NCBI GenBank assembly: GCA_020249145.1
Contig: JADCGF010000001.1
Coordinates: forward strand, 248,001-312,000
Length of the DNA stretch: 64,000 bases
From: Roseomonas sp.
GTDB taxonomy: Bacteria > Pseudomonadota > Alphaproteobacteria > Acetobacterales > Acetobacteraceae
Direction: 5' to 3'
The translations under genes and the position numbers were made by a program. Below, one piece after another: positions 8,029 to 16,159 of the stretch. Under the pieces are notes generated by a model. It was not told the DNA's origin. It worked only from the letters and a program-made list of their open reading frames with translations, and did no database searches. The number at the start of each line of letters is the position of its first letter. Position 1 is the first letter of the stretch.

Positions 8029-9348
8029 TCAAGCCTTGCCGCGCAGCATGGCAAGATAGGTGGGCTTCAAGCCCACCTCCTTCATGATCCAGGTGATCCA
8101 AAGCTCCTCAAGCGGGGCAATGATGCCGGGGAAGGATGGGACCAGATTATCGTTGTAATCGAATTCAACCAGCATCGCCCGGCCAACGCGGGTGATCAGC
8201 GGGCAGGAAGTATAGCCATTATAGCTTTCCTTGCTTTCCCTTTGCTGGATGGCGGCGATCAAATGATCCACCGCGACAGGCACTTGCCATTTCACACTGG
8301 CCGCTGTTTTGCCCTTGGGCACGCCGGCAACATCGCCCACGCAAAACACCTCGGGGAGGCGCACATGGCGCAGGCTGTGGCGATTGACCTCCGCCCAACC
8401 ATCCGCCGCCCAAGGCCCCGTCTGCCAGGGCAGCAGTGAATTGCGCACCACCGCTGGCGCGCGCATGGGCGGCACCACATTGATGAAATCATAGCGCTGT
8501 TCGCTATCGCCATTGGGCGTGCGGAAAGTCGCAATCTGGCGTTCCAGGTCAATCTTGCGCAGCACATGATCATGCGTCACGCGAATGCCACGATCAGCAT
8601 AGAGCATCCGCACCTTCTCAGCCACGATGGGCACGCTGAACAGCGTTTTGACATGCGCATTATAGATCAATTCCGCCTTGTCGCGATTGCCGCGCCGACG
8701 CAGCGTGTCATCGGTCAGGAAGGCGTATTTCAGCGGCGCGCCGGCGCATTTCATCTCGGTTGGGGGCCGGCCAAAGACGGCAACGCCCCCCTTATCGGCA
8801 TAGGCCGACATGGCGCGCCAGGTGGCCGCCGCCTGTTCCGGCCCGGCATAGACACTGCCCATGCCATTCTGCCCAATGCGCGCCACATCCATGCCTTCAA
8901 TGGCGCCATAGTTGAGCTCGAGCCCCGTGGCCACGACCAGAAAATCATAGGGCAAGCGCTTGCCCTGATCGGTGGTCACGGTCTTGCCGACCGGGTCAAT
9001 TTCGGCGGCGGCTTCCTCGATCAGCGTCACACCGCGCGCGACAAACTCCCGCGTGGTGGAAACCGTGTAATCGGCGGATTTCAGCCCGGCGGCGACCAGC
9101 GTATAGCCGGGCTGATAGAGATGTTCCCGCCGCCGATCCACCAGCGTAATGGAAGCGCCTTCCAGCCGATCCGCCAGGCGCGATGCCGTGGCAAGGCCCG
9201 CCGCCCCCGCCCCGATGATGACGATCTTCGCATTGGTCCTGACACCGGCGCGCGAGGGGCCGGCCAAGGCGAGGCCCCCCGCCAGGGCGGGTGCGCCCAA
9301 TAATATGGAGCGGCGCTTCAGCGCCACGGCGTCTTCATTCCCGGACAT
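8029..9348 (-). CDS. sulfide:quinone oxidoreductase family flavoprotein with Tat-like signal
   Basis: A 439-aa FAD/NAD(P)-fold protein. The N-terminus has KRRSILLGAPALAGGLALA, a twin-arginine-type signal, so a periplasmic location is likely. The FAD-binding motif IIGAGAAGLATASRL follows at about 44-58. Two cysteines in SQR-specific contexts are conserved: C201 in MKCAGAP and C382 in GYTSCPL, the pair that carries the polysulfide in SQR. The second FAD motif is FCVGDVAG (335-342). The amphipathic C-terminus fits membrane attachment. It should oxidise sulfide and pass electrons to quinone. The ATG is preceded by AGGAGGG. It is the first gene of a three-gene operon. A related flavocytochrome c-type role is less likely because both SQR cysteines are present. 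Confidence 0.87.
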   Translation of the reverse strand: MSGNEDAVALKRRSILLGAPALAGGLALAGPSRAGVRTNAKIVIIGAGAAGLATASRLADRLEGASITLVDRRREHLYQPGYTLVAAGLKSADYTVSTTREFVARGVTLIEEAAAEIDPVGKTVTTDQGKRLPYDFLVVATGLELNYGAIEGMDVARIGQNGMGSVYAGPEQAAATWRAMSAYADKGGVAVFGRPPTEMKCAGAPLKYAFLTDDTLRRRGNRDKAELIYNAHVKTLFSVPIVAEKVRMLYADRGIRVTHDHVLRKIDLERQIATFRTPNGDSEQRYDFINVVPPMRAPAVVRNSLLPWQTGPWAADGWAEVNRHSLRHVRLPEVFCVGDVAGVPKGKTAASVKWQVPVAVDHLIAAIQQRESKESYNGYTSCPLITRVGRAMLVEFDYNDNLVPSFPGIIAPLEELWITWIMKEVGLKPTYLAMLRGKA

Positions 9349-9397
9349 GCGTTAACCCTCCTGCGTCTTTCAGCCTTGGCTGGCGAGATTACCAGAT

Positions 9398-9432
9398 GCT
9401 AATATTAGCCCCGGCTTGCATTCAAGACTTGA
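9398..9432. promoter_or_regulatory. two palindromes in the SQR/rplY divergent region
   Basis: GCTAATATTAGC (9398-9409) is a perfect 12-bp palindrome, and TCAAGACTTGA (9422-9432) is a perfect 5+1+5 palindrome. Both lie between the divergent SQR and rplY genes in an AT-richer patch. A weak promoter toward rplY (TTGGCT 9376-9381, TAATAT 9400-9405, 18-bp spacer) overlaps the first palindrome. They could be operators, for example for a sulfide-responsive repressor, but no regulator gene is adjacent. Confidence 0.35.
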
Positions 9433-9526
9433 TCTGGCGCAAAAACGGAACGGGCCTTTGGCAGGAATGGCCGAATTCAGTGCGCTTCACTTGCGCCCTG
9501 CCGCCCCTTCCCCTAGAAGCCCCCTC

Positions 9527-9554
9527 AGCGCTGGCACCCCTGGAGGCCAGCGCT
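9527..9554 (+). promoter_or_regulatory. leader hairpin upstream of rplY
   Basis: Arms AGCGCTGGC (9527-9535) and GCCAGCGCT (9546-9554) form a perfect 9-bp stem around a 10-nt loop. The stem ends 58 nt before the rplY start codon. It has no T-tract, so it is not a simple terminator. It may be a leader structure controlling rplY expression or RNA stability. Confidence 0.4.
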
Positions 9555-9612
9555 TGCTGTTTGGCGCGCTCTGCGCCGCACGGCACCATCAAAACCCGAA
9601 GGAGCACGGACA

Positions 9613-10293
9613 ATGGTCCAAACTGTACGGATCGAAGCCGAAGCGCGCGGGCGGGCCGGTAAGGGGGCGGCACGCGCAACTCGGCGTGAGGGGCATGTCC
9701 CCGCTGTCATTTACGGTGCGAAGCGTGAGGCGACCTTGATCGCCCTCGACCCGCGCGATGTGATGAAGGAATTGCACAAATCCGGCTGGCAATCGCATTT
9801 GTATGAAGTGGCGGTGAAGGGTGGCGATACGGAACGCTGCCTGATGCGCGATGTGCAATTCCATCCTGTGACGGATCGCCCGTTGCATGTGGATTTTCAG
9901 CGCCTGGCGCCTGGGTCACGCATTCGCGTGAAGGTGCCGGTGGCCTTCCTGCATGAAGATACCTGCCCCGGCCTGAAGGCGGGTGGCGTGCTGAACGTGG
10001 TGCGCCGCGAAATCGAAGTGCTGGCTGACCCGGATGCGGTGCCGGAAAAGTTCGAACTTGATCTGGCCGATGCGCAAATCGGTGCGGGCCTGCGTTGGTC
10101 CGCCGTGAAGGATCAATTCGGCACCAAGCCAGTGATCGTGGGCCGAGACTTCATGGTGGCGTCCATCGCTGCGCCGACCGTGGTTGATGATACCGCGCCG
10201 GTTGCGGCCGCTGGCCCCGTGGAAGCGACGAAGCAGAAGGCCCCTGCTGCTGGTGCTGCCGCGTCGGCCAAAGGGCCCGCGAAGAAGAAGTAA
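9613..10293 (+). CDS. rplY: 50S ribosomal protein L25 (general stress protein Ctc type)
   Basis: This 5S rRNA-binding ribosomal protein of 226 aa is the long, two-domain Ctc form. The N-terminal L25 domain begins VRIEAEARGRAGKGAARATRR and contains the hallmark GHVPAVIYG. The C-terminal beta domain contains RPLHVDFQRL and runs to about residue 190. The tail is Ala/Lys-rich and ends in KKK. A strong Shine-Dalgarno AAGGAG sits 8 nt before the ATG. It leads the rplY-pth-unknown-ychF cluster, although terminator-like hairpins separate it from pth. Confidence 0.97.
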   Translation: MVQTVRIEAEARGRAGKGAARATRREGHVPAVIYGAKREATLIALDPRDVMKELHKSGWQSHLYEVAVKGGDTERCLMRDVQFHPVTDRPLHVDFQRLAPGSRIRVKVPVAFLHEDTCPGLKAGGVLNVVRREIEVLADPDAVPEKFELDLADAQIGAGLRWSAVKDQFGTKPVIVGRDFMVASIAAPTVVDDTAPVAAAGPVEATKQKAPAAGAAASAKGPAKKK

Positions 10294-10298
10294 TCCGG

Positions 10299-10363
10299 GC
10301 GGGGGTTTTGCCCCCGCTTCCAAGCATCAAGGGTTCGGGGGAAGCCTTCCCCGGACCCTTTTT
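10299..10363 (+). terminator. hairpin plus Rho-independent terminator after rplY
   Basis: The first stem is GCGGGGG/CCCCCGC with loop TTTTG (10299-10317). The second stem (10331-10358) pairs GGGTTCGGGGGAA with TTCCCCGGACCC, with one wobble and one bulge. It is followed by TTTTT at 10359-10363, the standard intrinsic-terminator arrangement. It begins 5 nt after the rplY stop and ends 15 nt before pth, so pth may depend on readthrough or its own promoter. Confidence 0.75.
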
Positions 10364-10377
10364 GGGTTCAGGATGCC

Positions 10378-10974
10378 ATGATGTCCCGCGACAGCGCCCC
10401 GATGCTTTGGGTCGGCCTTGGCAATCCAGGGCCTGAACACGCGCGTCAGCGGCACAATATCGGCTTCATGGCGTTGGAGGAGATTGCGCGGCGCCACGGC
10501 TTCGGCCCCTGGCGCAAGCGCTTCAAGGGTGAAGTGGCGGAAGGCGCCATTGGCGGGCAGCGCATCCTGGCGCTGAAGCCGCAAACCTATATGAACGCGA
10601 GTGGCGATTCCGTGCAGCAAGCCGCCGCTTTCCTGAAAATACCGCCAGCGAATGTGGTGGCTTTTCATGATGAGTTGGATCTGGCACCCGGCAAGTTGCG
10701 GGTGAAGTTGGGCGGCGGTGTTGCCGGGCATAATGGCTTGAAAGATATGCGCCGCGCTTTTGGCTCGCCCGATTTCTGGCGCGTGCGGATGGGGATCGGT
10801 CATCCCGGCCATAAGGATGCGGTGACCGGCCATGTGCTGGGCAATTTCGCCAAGGCGGATCAGGCATGGCTTGAAAAGCTGTTGGACGCGGTGGCGGATG
10901 CCGCGCCCATGCTCGCAGCACTCAAGGCCGAGGAATTCATGACGCGCATCGCGCTGCTGACGCAGGAGAAGTGA
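10378..10974 (+). CDS. pth: peptidyl-tRNA hydrolase
   Basis: The enzyme releases tRNA from prematurely dropped peptidyl-tRNA. At 198 aa it has all family signatures: [18 protein letters not shown] with the catalytic Asn and His near the N-terminus, the tRNA-contacting NASG segment, catalytic Asp in [12 protein letters not shown], and [13 protein letters not shown]. Tandem ATG codons lie at 10378 and 10381; either could be the start. The stop codon overlaps the start of the following small gene, indicating coupling. Confidence 0.97.
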   Translation: MMSRDSAPMLWVGLGNPGPEHARQRHNIGFMALEEIARRHGFGPWRKRFKGEVAEGAIGGQRILALKPQTYMNASGDSVQQAAAFLKIPPANVVAFHDELDLAPGKLRVKLGGGVAGHNGLKDMRRAFGSPDFWRVRMGIGHPGHKDAVTGHVLGNFAKADQAWLEKLLDAVADAAPMLAALKAEEFMTRIALLTQEK

Positions 10975-11420
10975 TGGAAGCCGAAGACGCCTTCAGCATG
11001 GGTCTGATGGGACCAAGCGCGGAAGATCGCGCCAATGGCGCCGCATTGCTCTCTGCCGCACTGGTGCGCGAAGCGGGTGCACTGGCGGAGGCGGCGGCAG
11101 GGCTGCGCGCGACGCTCGATCTGGCCGATAGCGATGCGCAGCGTGATGAGGCGCGGCGCGCTGCCGCCATGGCAGCAGCCTTGCTGCTGGTTGCACGCGC
11201 CTTGCGCCGCCACCCGCAGGATGCCGCGCTGGCTGCGCAAGCAAGTATCGCAGGGTTGGCGCCCATGGCCATCGCGCTGCCGGAGATTTCCGCCGCCTTG
11301 CGCGCGGCGGCGCTGATGCCGATCAGTGATGATGGCGCCGCGCGCATTGCCGCCGGCGTGGTGGCTGAGACATTTTGGAATGCGTTGCGCGCCGCCTGGC
11401 CCGCTGCACCGGGAGCATAA
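10974..11420 (+). CDS. uncharacterised alanine-rich helical protein
   Basis: I do not recognise this protein. It is about 148 aa, very rich in alanine, and looks wholly alpha-helical, with no signal peptide, cysteines or obvious active-site motif. The start is the ATG at 10974, overlapping the pth stop by one base (TGATG); an in-frame GTG lies one codon upstream. The gene ends 2 nt before ychF. Being tightly packed between pth and ychF, two translation-linked genes, it is probably co-expressed with them. A translation-related role is possible but not shown by sequence. Confidence 0.75.
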   Translation: MEAEDAFSMGLMGPSAEDRANGAALLSAALVREAGALAEAAAGLRATLDLADSDAQRDEARRAAAMAAALLLVARALRRHPQDAALAAQASIAGLAPMAIALPEISAALRAAALMPISDDGAARIAAGVVAETFWNALRAAWPAAPGA

Positions 11421-11422
11421 AG

Positions 11423-12517
11423 ATGGGTTTCAATTGCGGCATTGTGGGTCTGCCGAATGTCGGCAAATCCACGCTATTCAATGCGCTGACTCAAACAGCA
11501 GCAGCGCAGGCGGCGAATTATCCCTTCTGCACCATTGAACCCAATGTCGGGCGCGTTGCCGTGCCGGATACGCGGCTGGATGTGCTGACGCGGATTGGCA
11601 AATCGCAAAAAACCGTGCCGACGAGTTTGGAGTTTGTGGATATCGCCGGCCTGGTGCGCGGTGCTTCCAAGGGTGAAGGCTTGGGCAATCAATTCCTGGC
11701 GAATATCCGCGAAGTGGATGCGATTGTGCATGTGCTGCGCTGCTTTGAAGATGGCGATGTGACGCATGTGGAAGGCAGCATTGATCCGATCCGCGATGCC
11801 GATACGGTTGAAACCGAATTGATGCTGGCGGATTTGGATAGTCTGGAAAAACGCGCCCAGGGCCTGGTGAAGCGCGCGCGTGGTGGCGATAAGGAAGCGC
11901 TGGCGCAAATGGCCTTGATTGACCCGATCAAGGCCGCCTTGGAAGCGGGCCGCCCGGCGCGCACTGCCGTGCCGGCGGGTGAAGAAGAAGCGGCAAAGCG
12001 CCTGCAACTGCTGACGACAAAGCCGGTGCTTTATGTGTGCAATGTGGAAGAAGCCTCAGCCGCCACCGGCAATGGGCAATCGGCGCGCGTGTTTGAACGC
12101 GCCAAGGCAGAAGGCGCGCAAGCGGTGGTGGTATCGGCTGCGATTGAAGCGGAAATCAGCCAAATGGCGCAGGCGGATCGTGCCGAGTTTCTGTCTTCCC
12201 TCGGGCTTGAAGATAGCGGGCTGGACCGCGTGATCCGCGCTGGTTACGCACTGCTGGGGCTGATCACCTATTTCACCGTGGGGCCGAAGGAAGCGCGCGC
12301 CTGGACCATTCTGAAAGGCATGAAGGGGCCGCAGGCCGCCGGCGTGATCCATGGCGATTTCGAACGCGGCTTCATCGCGGCAGAAACGATTGGCTATGAT
12401 GATTATGTCGCGTTGGGCGGCGAACAGGGTGCCAAGGAAGCCGGCAAGATGCGCGTTGAAGGCAAGGAATATGTTGTGCGCGATGGCGATGTGATGCTGT
12501 TCCGCTTCAACGTTTAG
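11423..12517 (+). CDS. ychF: redox-regulated ATPase YchF (Obg-family)
   Basis: A 364-aa Obg-like P-loop ATPase that binds ribosomes. The start at 11423 gives the classical [18 protein letters not shown]-terminus; the frame is open upstream inside the previous gene, but that extension is not family-like. Switch II is [20 protein letters not shown]. The nucleotide-base motif is NVEE instead of NKxD, which explains the preference for ATP. The C-terminus is the TGS domain, ending [15 protein letters not shown]. Its stop overlaps the convergent lipoprotein gene by 4 nt. Confidence 0.97.
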   Translation: MGFNCGIVGLPNVGKSTLFNALTQTAAAQAANYPFCTIEPNVGRVAVPDTRLDVLTRIGKSQKTVPTSLEFVDIAGLVRGASKGEGLGNQFLANIREVDAIVHVLRCFEDGDVTHVEGSIDPIRDADTVETELMLADLDSLEKRAQGLVKRARGGDKEALAQMALIDPIKAALEAGRPARTAVPAGEEEAAKRLQLLTTKPVLYVCNVEEASAATGNGQSARVFERAKAEGAQAVVVSAAIEAEISQMAQADRAEFLSSLGLEDSGLDRVIRAGYALLGLITYFTVGPKEARAWTILKGMKGPQAAGVIHGDFERGFIAAETIGYDDYVALGGEQGAKEAGKMRVEGKEYVVRDGDVMLFRFNV

Positions 12518-12831
12518 CTTGCTTGGGCCTGCTGCATATTGCGGCAGGATATCAGCATATTGCGCGTATGGGTGGTGGCAGCGAAGCCCCCGCCGGCGGA
12601 GCCTCGGCGGGAATAGCCGCCCGAACGATTGCGATCCGTATCGCGGGCCAGAATATCATAGCCTTTCGCGCCGCATATCTCCCCGGCGCGTTCCATGCAG
12701 GCGCCCCAATCGCGCATCAGCCCGCCACAATTCACCGCATGGGCGGTGCGGCCATCCGGCGCATAGGTTTGCGTGGCGGAAGCGCAGCCGAGCAGGAGGG
12801 GCAGGGCAAGCAACGGGGTAAGGCGGGGCAT
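12514..12831 (-). CDS. small putative lipoprotein
   Basis: A 105-aa protein with a short signal peptide and a lipobox LLLGC (Cys16), so it is probably lipid-anchored in the envelope. The mature part has cysteines in VNCGGLMRDWGACMERAGEICG and near the C-terminus (ISCRNM), which could form disulfides. A basic Gly/Ser-rich linker lies between them. I do not recognise the family. The gene is convergent with ychF. Confidence 0.75.
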   Translation of the reverse strand: MPRLTPLLALPLLLGCASATQTYAPDGRTAHAVNCGGLMRDWGACMERAGEICGAKGYDILARDTDRNRSGGYSRRGSAGGGFAATTHTRNMLISCRNMQQAQAS

Positions 12832-12924
12832 GACTGGCTCCCAGGCTGGGGATACACAACCCTTACTAGAAAATCATCAGAGGAAAATCAACCAAAAAGT
12901 TTAGTGACCCCACCCAACACAGCT

Positions 12925-13677
12925 TCAGTGAAAAATCCGCCCTGAATCAATCACAATGGTCTGCCCGGTCATGGTATCTGTCCGGCACATGGTCACCACC
13001 ATATCAGCGCAATCATCCTTATCCGCCGCTTTCTGCAAAAGTGACGAAGCGGCAGAACGTTCAATCTGTTCCGGGCGAAGATTGGCGGTGGCGCGGGTGC
13101 CTTCCAGCAGGCCGGGTGCCACGCAATTCACCAGGGTTTCTGGCGCCAGGGCGACCGCCATGCAGCGCGTCAGATGGATCAGCCCAGCCTTGGAAACCGC
13201 ATAGGCGATGGAAGACCCTGTCGGCCCCAGCCCGGCGACTGAGGATATATTGACGACCCGCCCCGCCCCGCTGGCCTTCAGCGCCGGGGCCGCGGCCTTG
13301 ATCAGCCGCATGGGTCCCGTGAGGTTCACCGCCATGATTTTTTCCCAGAGTTCAATGGTCAGGCCATCCAAATCCTGGAAGGGCACGGATTTATTGAAGG
13401 CGGCGTCATTGATCAGGATATCCATCCGCCCGAAGCGCGCTGTCACCGCCGCGACCAATGCCTCCACCGCCGCACCATCGGTAATGTCGCAGCCAAAAGC
13501 GGCGGCGCTGATCTGATAGGTGCTGGCAAGCTCTCGGGCCACGGCTTCCGCTTGATCCTTGCTTTGCGCATACATCACCGCGATATGCACGCCTTCACGC
13601 GCCAGCGCGTGGCAGATGCGCTGCCCCAACCCGCCATTCCCGCCCGTCACCAGCGCGACCTTGCCCCTGAGTTCCAT
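12925..13677 (-). CDS. SDR family NAD(P)-dependent oxidoreductase
   Basis: A 250-aa classical short-chain dehydrogenase. The chosen start (MELRGKVALVTGG) places the nucleotide-binding TGGNGGLG motif at its normal position; an open upstream extension of 50 residues has no family likeness. Further motifs are NDAAF in place of the usual NNAG, catalytic Ser in VVNISSVAG, and YAVSKAG (Tyr and Lys). The C-terminus DTMTGQTIVIDSG is typical. The substrate is unknown; the family includes 3-oxoacyl-ACP reductase-like enzymes. It is divergent from the MBL-fold gene at 13826. Confidence 0.88.
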   Translation of the reverse strand: MELRGKVALVTGGNGGLGQRICHALAREGVHIAVMYAQSKDQAEAVARELASTYQISAAAFGCDITDGAAVEALVAAVTARFGRMDILINDAAFNKSVPFQDLDGLTIELWEKIMAVNLTGPMRLIKAAAPALKASGAGRVVNISSVAGLGPTGSSIAYAVSKAGLIHLTRCMAVALAPETLVNCVAPGLLEGTRATANLRPEQIERSAASSLLQKAADKDDCADMVVTMCRTDTMTGQTIVIDSGRIFH

Positions 13678-13716
13678 ACCCGTTTTCCCCGATTTGCTGT
13701 GCCAAGCTTGCGCCGC

Positions 13717-13739
13717 GCCGCCCTTGCCGGCAAGGCGGC
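13717..13739. promoter_or_regulatory. imperfect palindrome in the SDR/MBL divergent region
   Basis: GCCGCCCTTGCC is followed directly by GGCAAGGCGGC: an inverted repeat with one bulged base in the 148-bp gap between the divergent SDR and metallo-hydrolase genes. It could be an operator or a hairpin in a leader. No adjacent regulator gene supports a specific assignment. Confidence 0.3.
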
Positions 13740-13825
13740 CATTCCCTCGGCTGAACTGGCTTTCCTCTGGCCTATCGGGCGGTGCCTCGTTATCTTTCAG
13801 TAAAACCAGAACCGGGAGACAGGCC

Positions 13826-14806
13826 ATGGAATTTCAACGACGCAACGCCTTGCTGGGCGCCGCCGCCCTTGCCGCCATGGGCAGCGCCCTGCCCGCCGCT
13901 GCACAGGCCAGCCCGCCGCCGCAGCGCGGCGCGAACCCGCCGCGCTTTTTACGCATCAAGCACGGCGATATGGAAGTCACCACCCTGCTGGATGGCGCCA
14001 TGGGCGGCACCAACGCCAATATCCAGAATTTCTTCCCCGATAGCCGGCCAGAGGAAATCACCCCGCTCCGCGCGCGCGCCTTCGCCATTGAACGCGGCCT
14101 GCATCAGCCGGTTGGCGCCTATCTGGTGCATACCGGGCGGAATTTGGTGATGATTGATTGCGGCGGGCATTCCAGCTTCATCCCGACCACGGGCGGCACG
14201 CTCGATGCGCTGCGGGCTTCCGGCTATACGCCCGAACAGGTGGATACGGTGCTGCTGACGCATATCCATCCGGAACACGCCCTTGGCCTTTCCTATGATG
14301 GCGCCACGCGCAACTTCCCCAATGCGGAAGTGGTCGTCACGCAAATAGACCATCAATTCTGGACCGACCCAGCCATGGAATCCCGCGTGCCGCAAGGCCA
14401 GCGCTTCATTGAAGCCGGGCGGCGCGCGATCCGTCCCTATCAGGGCCGTATCCGCACGGTGGAAATGCGCCAGGATCTGGAAGTGCTGCCCGGCATCTTC
14501 ATGGACCCCGCGCCCGGGCATACGCCTGGCCATGTGAGTTTCCGATTGACCAGCCAGAATGAGACGATGCTGATCTGGGGCGATATTGCGCATCAGATGG
14601 TCATTCAGCTTGCCCGGCCACGCTGGCGCGTGGGCGTGGATGTGGATGGCGCGATGGGCGTGGAAAGCCGGGTCCGCACCCTGAACATGCTGGCCGATAC
14701 GGGCATTCTGATGGGCGGCGTGCATGTGCCCTGGCCCGGCTTTGGCCGCATCATCCGCGATGGTGAGGGCTTCCTCTACGTGCCCCGCCCCCAGCAATTC
14801 AGCTGA
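13826..14806 (+). CDS. secreted metallo-beta-lactamase-fold hydrolase (HxHxEH variant)
   Basis: A 326-aa MBL-fold protein. The N-terminus has QRRNALLGAAALAAMGSALP, a twin-arginine-like signal ending near AQA. The start at 13826 is preceded by GGGAGACAGGCC. Metal-site motifs are T-H146-I-H148-P-E150-H151, later PGHTPGHVSF (His) and WGDIAHQ (bridging Asp). In most relatives the first motif is HxHxDH; here Glu replaces the Asp that normally binds the second metal. It resembles the lactonase/AHL-hydrolase-like branch of the superfamily, but the substrate is unknown. Confidence 0.85.
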   Translation: MEFQRRNALLGAAALAAMGSALPAAAQASPPPQRGANPPRFLRIKHGDMEVTTLLDGAMGGTNANIQNFFPDSRPEEITPLRARAFAIERGLHQPVGAYLVHTGRNLVMIDCGGHSSFIPTTGGTLDALRASGYTPEQVDTVLLTHIHPEHALGLSYDGATRNFPNAEVVVTQIDHQFWTDPAMESRVPQGQRFIEAGRRAIRPYQGRIRTVEMRQDLEVLPGIFMDPAPGHTPGHVSFRLTSQNETMLIWGDIAHQMVIQLARPRWRVGVDVDGAMGVESRVRTLNMLADTGILMGGVHVPWPGFGRIIRDGEGFLYVPRPQQFS

Positions 14807-14813
14807 GCGTGAA

Positions 14814-14828
14814 GGGGCTTTCAGCCCC
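14814..14828 (+). terminator. short hairpin after the MBL-fold gene
   Basis: GGGGCT, loop TTC, AGCCCC: a 6-bp perfect stem starting 8 nt after the stop codon. There is no T-run. It overlaps the first unit of the 46-bp tandem repeat and may serve as a weak bidirectional terminator between the convergent MBL and ilvA genes. Confidence 0.4.
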
Positions 14829-14925
14829 GCCGCGAGACTTTGATTTTGCGTGCGGCGACCGTGCTATCAGCCCCGCCGCGAGACTTCGATTTTGCGTGCG
14901 GCGACCGTGCTTTCAGCCCCGCCGC
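14821..14925. repeat. 46-bp tandem repeat, two full units plus the ilvA 3' end
   Basis: The units start at 14821 and 14867 and are nearly identical (differences at the T/C and A/T positions). Each begins TCAGCCCCGCCGC. A third, partial unit begins at 14913 and coincides with the last codons and stop codon of ilvA on the reverse strand. Each repeat therefore carries an extra copy of the ilvA C-terminal codons and stop. This looks like local duplication of the gene end by slippage. Confidence 0.85.
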
Positions 14926-16145
14926 ACGACATAATCGCCCGCCTCAAGCGCCGCGATAATCGCATCCCCCTGGGCGGTGTCGCGGACTTCGATCATCAGT
15001 TCCAATTCGGCGCTTTGCACGCTGGGGGCCGCGAAAAGCCTTTGGTGGCTGACTTCGATCACATTCCCCCCAGCGGCGGCGACGCGGGTTGCGATATCGG
15101 CCAGCACGCCGGGGCGGTCTGGGATGTCCAGGTGCAGGCGCAGGATACGCCCATCGCGGAGCAATTCGCGGAGCAGCACATTGGCCAGGATGCGCGGGTC
15201 AATATTCCCACCGCAAACAACGGTGCCGACGGTCTTGCCCGCGAAGCGTTCCGGGAAAGCGAGGATGGCGGCGAGGCCCGCTGCGCCGGCGCCTTCGGCG
15301 AGTACCTTGGCGCCTTCAGCCAGCAGCACAATCGCCTGTTCCACCGCGCGTTCGGGCACAACCAGCACTTCGATGCCAAGGCGTTTCAGGATCGCGAGCG
15401 GCGCCTCCCCCACATCGCGCACCGCGATGCCTTCCGCGATGGTGGGCCCGCCCACTTGCACTGGCTTGCCGGCCAGGCGTTGCGCCATGGCGGGGTAGAA
15501 TTCTACCTCTACCCCGAAGACCGGCATGCCGGGGCGGAGTTCCGCCGCCGCCACCGCCGCGCCAGCACAAAGCCCGCCGCCGCCAACCGGGATGACCAGG
15601 GCCTCAATGGCGGGCGCATCTTCCAGCATTTCAAGCGTGGCGGTGCCTTGGCCCGCAATCACGGCTGGATCATCATAGGGGTGGATGAAAACCAAGCCCT
15701 CAGCCGCGGCCAGCGCATGGGCATGGGCGGCGGCCTCGGCCAGCGTGGTCCCGTGCAGCACAACCCGCGCCCCCCAGGCTTCCGTGCGTGTCACTTTGGT
15801 GGCCGGGGTGAATTTCGGCATGACGATGGTGGCGGCAATGCCCGCGAGTGAGGCATGGCGCGCCACAGCCTGGGCGTGATTGCCCGCCGACATTGCGATA
15901 ACCCCGGCGGCGCGTTCCCGCGCGCTGAGCAACGCCAGCCGATTGGCTGCCCCCCGTTCCTTGAAGGCGCCGGTGGCCTGAAGATTATCGAGCTTCAGGA
16001 AAACTCTCGCCCCCGTGGCGCGGGAGACCGACTGGCTTTCAAGTGTTGGGGTGCGCAGCACAGCGCCGGAGATGCGCGCAGCGGCGGCGCGAATATCGGC
16101 CAGGTTAATGGCGCGGCCTTCGGCCAGCGCCGCGCGCATCGGCAT
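14913..16145 (-). CDS. ilvA: threonine ammonia-lyase with C-terminal ACT domain
   Basis: A 410-aa PLP enzyme that deaminates threonine (and possibly serine) to 2-oxobutanoate, the entry to isoleucine synthesis or threonine catabolism. The PLP lysine is K62 in TGAFKERGA. The phosphate-binding loop is the glycine-rich VGGGGL near 188-193. A C-terminal ACT-like domain starts around residue 335 (RLHLDIPDRPGVLADI). The length matches the shorter, single-ACT threonine ammonia-lyase rather than the 500-aa E. coli biosynthetic IlvA, so a catabolic or dual role is possible. It follows greA by 14 nt. The 3' end is duplicated in the tandem repeat. Confidence 0.92.
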   Translation of the reverse strand: MPMRAALAEGRAINLADIRAAAARISGAVLRTPTLESQSVSRATGARVFLKLDNLQATGAFKERGAANRLALLSARERAAGVIAMSAGNHAQAVARHASLAGIAATIVMPKFTPATKVTRTEAWGARVVLHGTTLAEAAAHAHALAAAEGLVFIHPYDDPAVIAGQGTATLEMLEDAPAIEALVIPVGGGGLCAGAAVAAAELRPGMPVFGVEVEFYPAMAQRLAGKPVQVGGPTIAEGIAVRDVGEAPLAILKRLGIEVLVVPERAVEQAIVLLAEGAKVLAEGAGAAGLAAILAFPERFAGKTVGTVVCGGNIDPRILANVLLRELLRDGRILRLHLDIPDRPGVLADIATRVAAAGGNVIEVSHQRLFAAPSVQSAELELMIEVRDTAQGDAIIAALEAGDYVVRRG

Positions 16146-16159
16146 GGGGTGGGCCTTGA

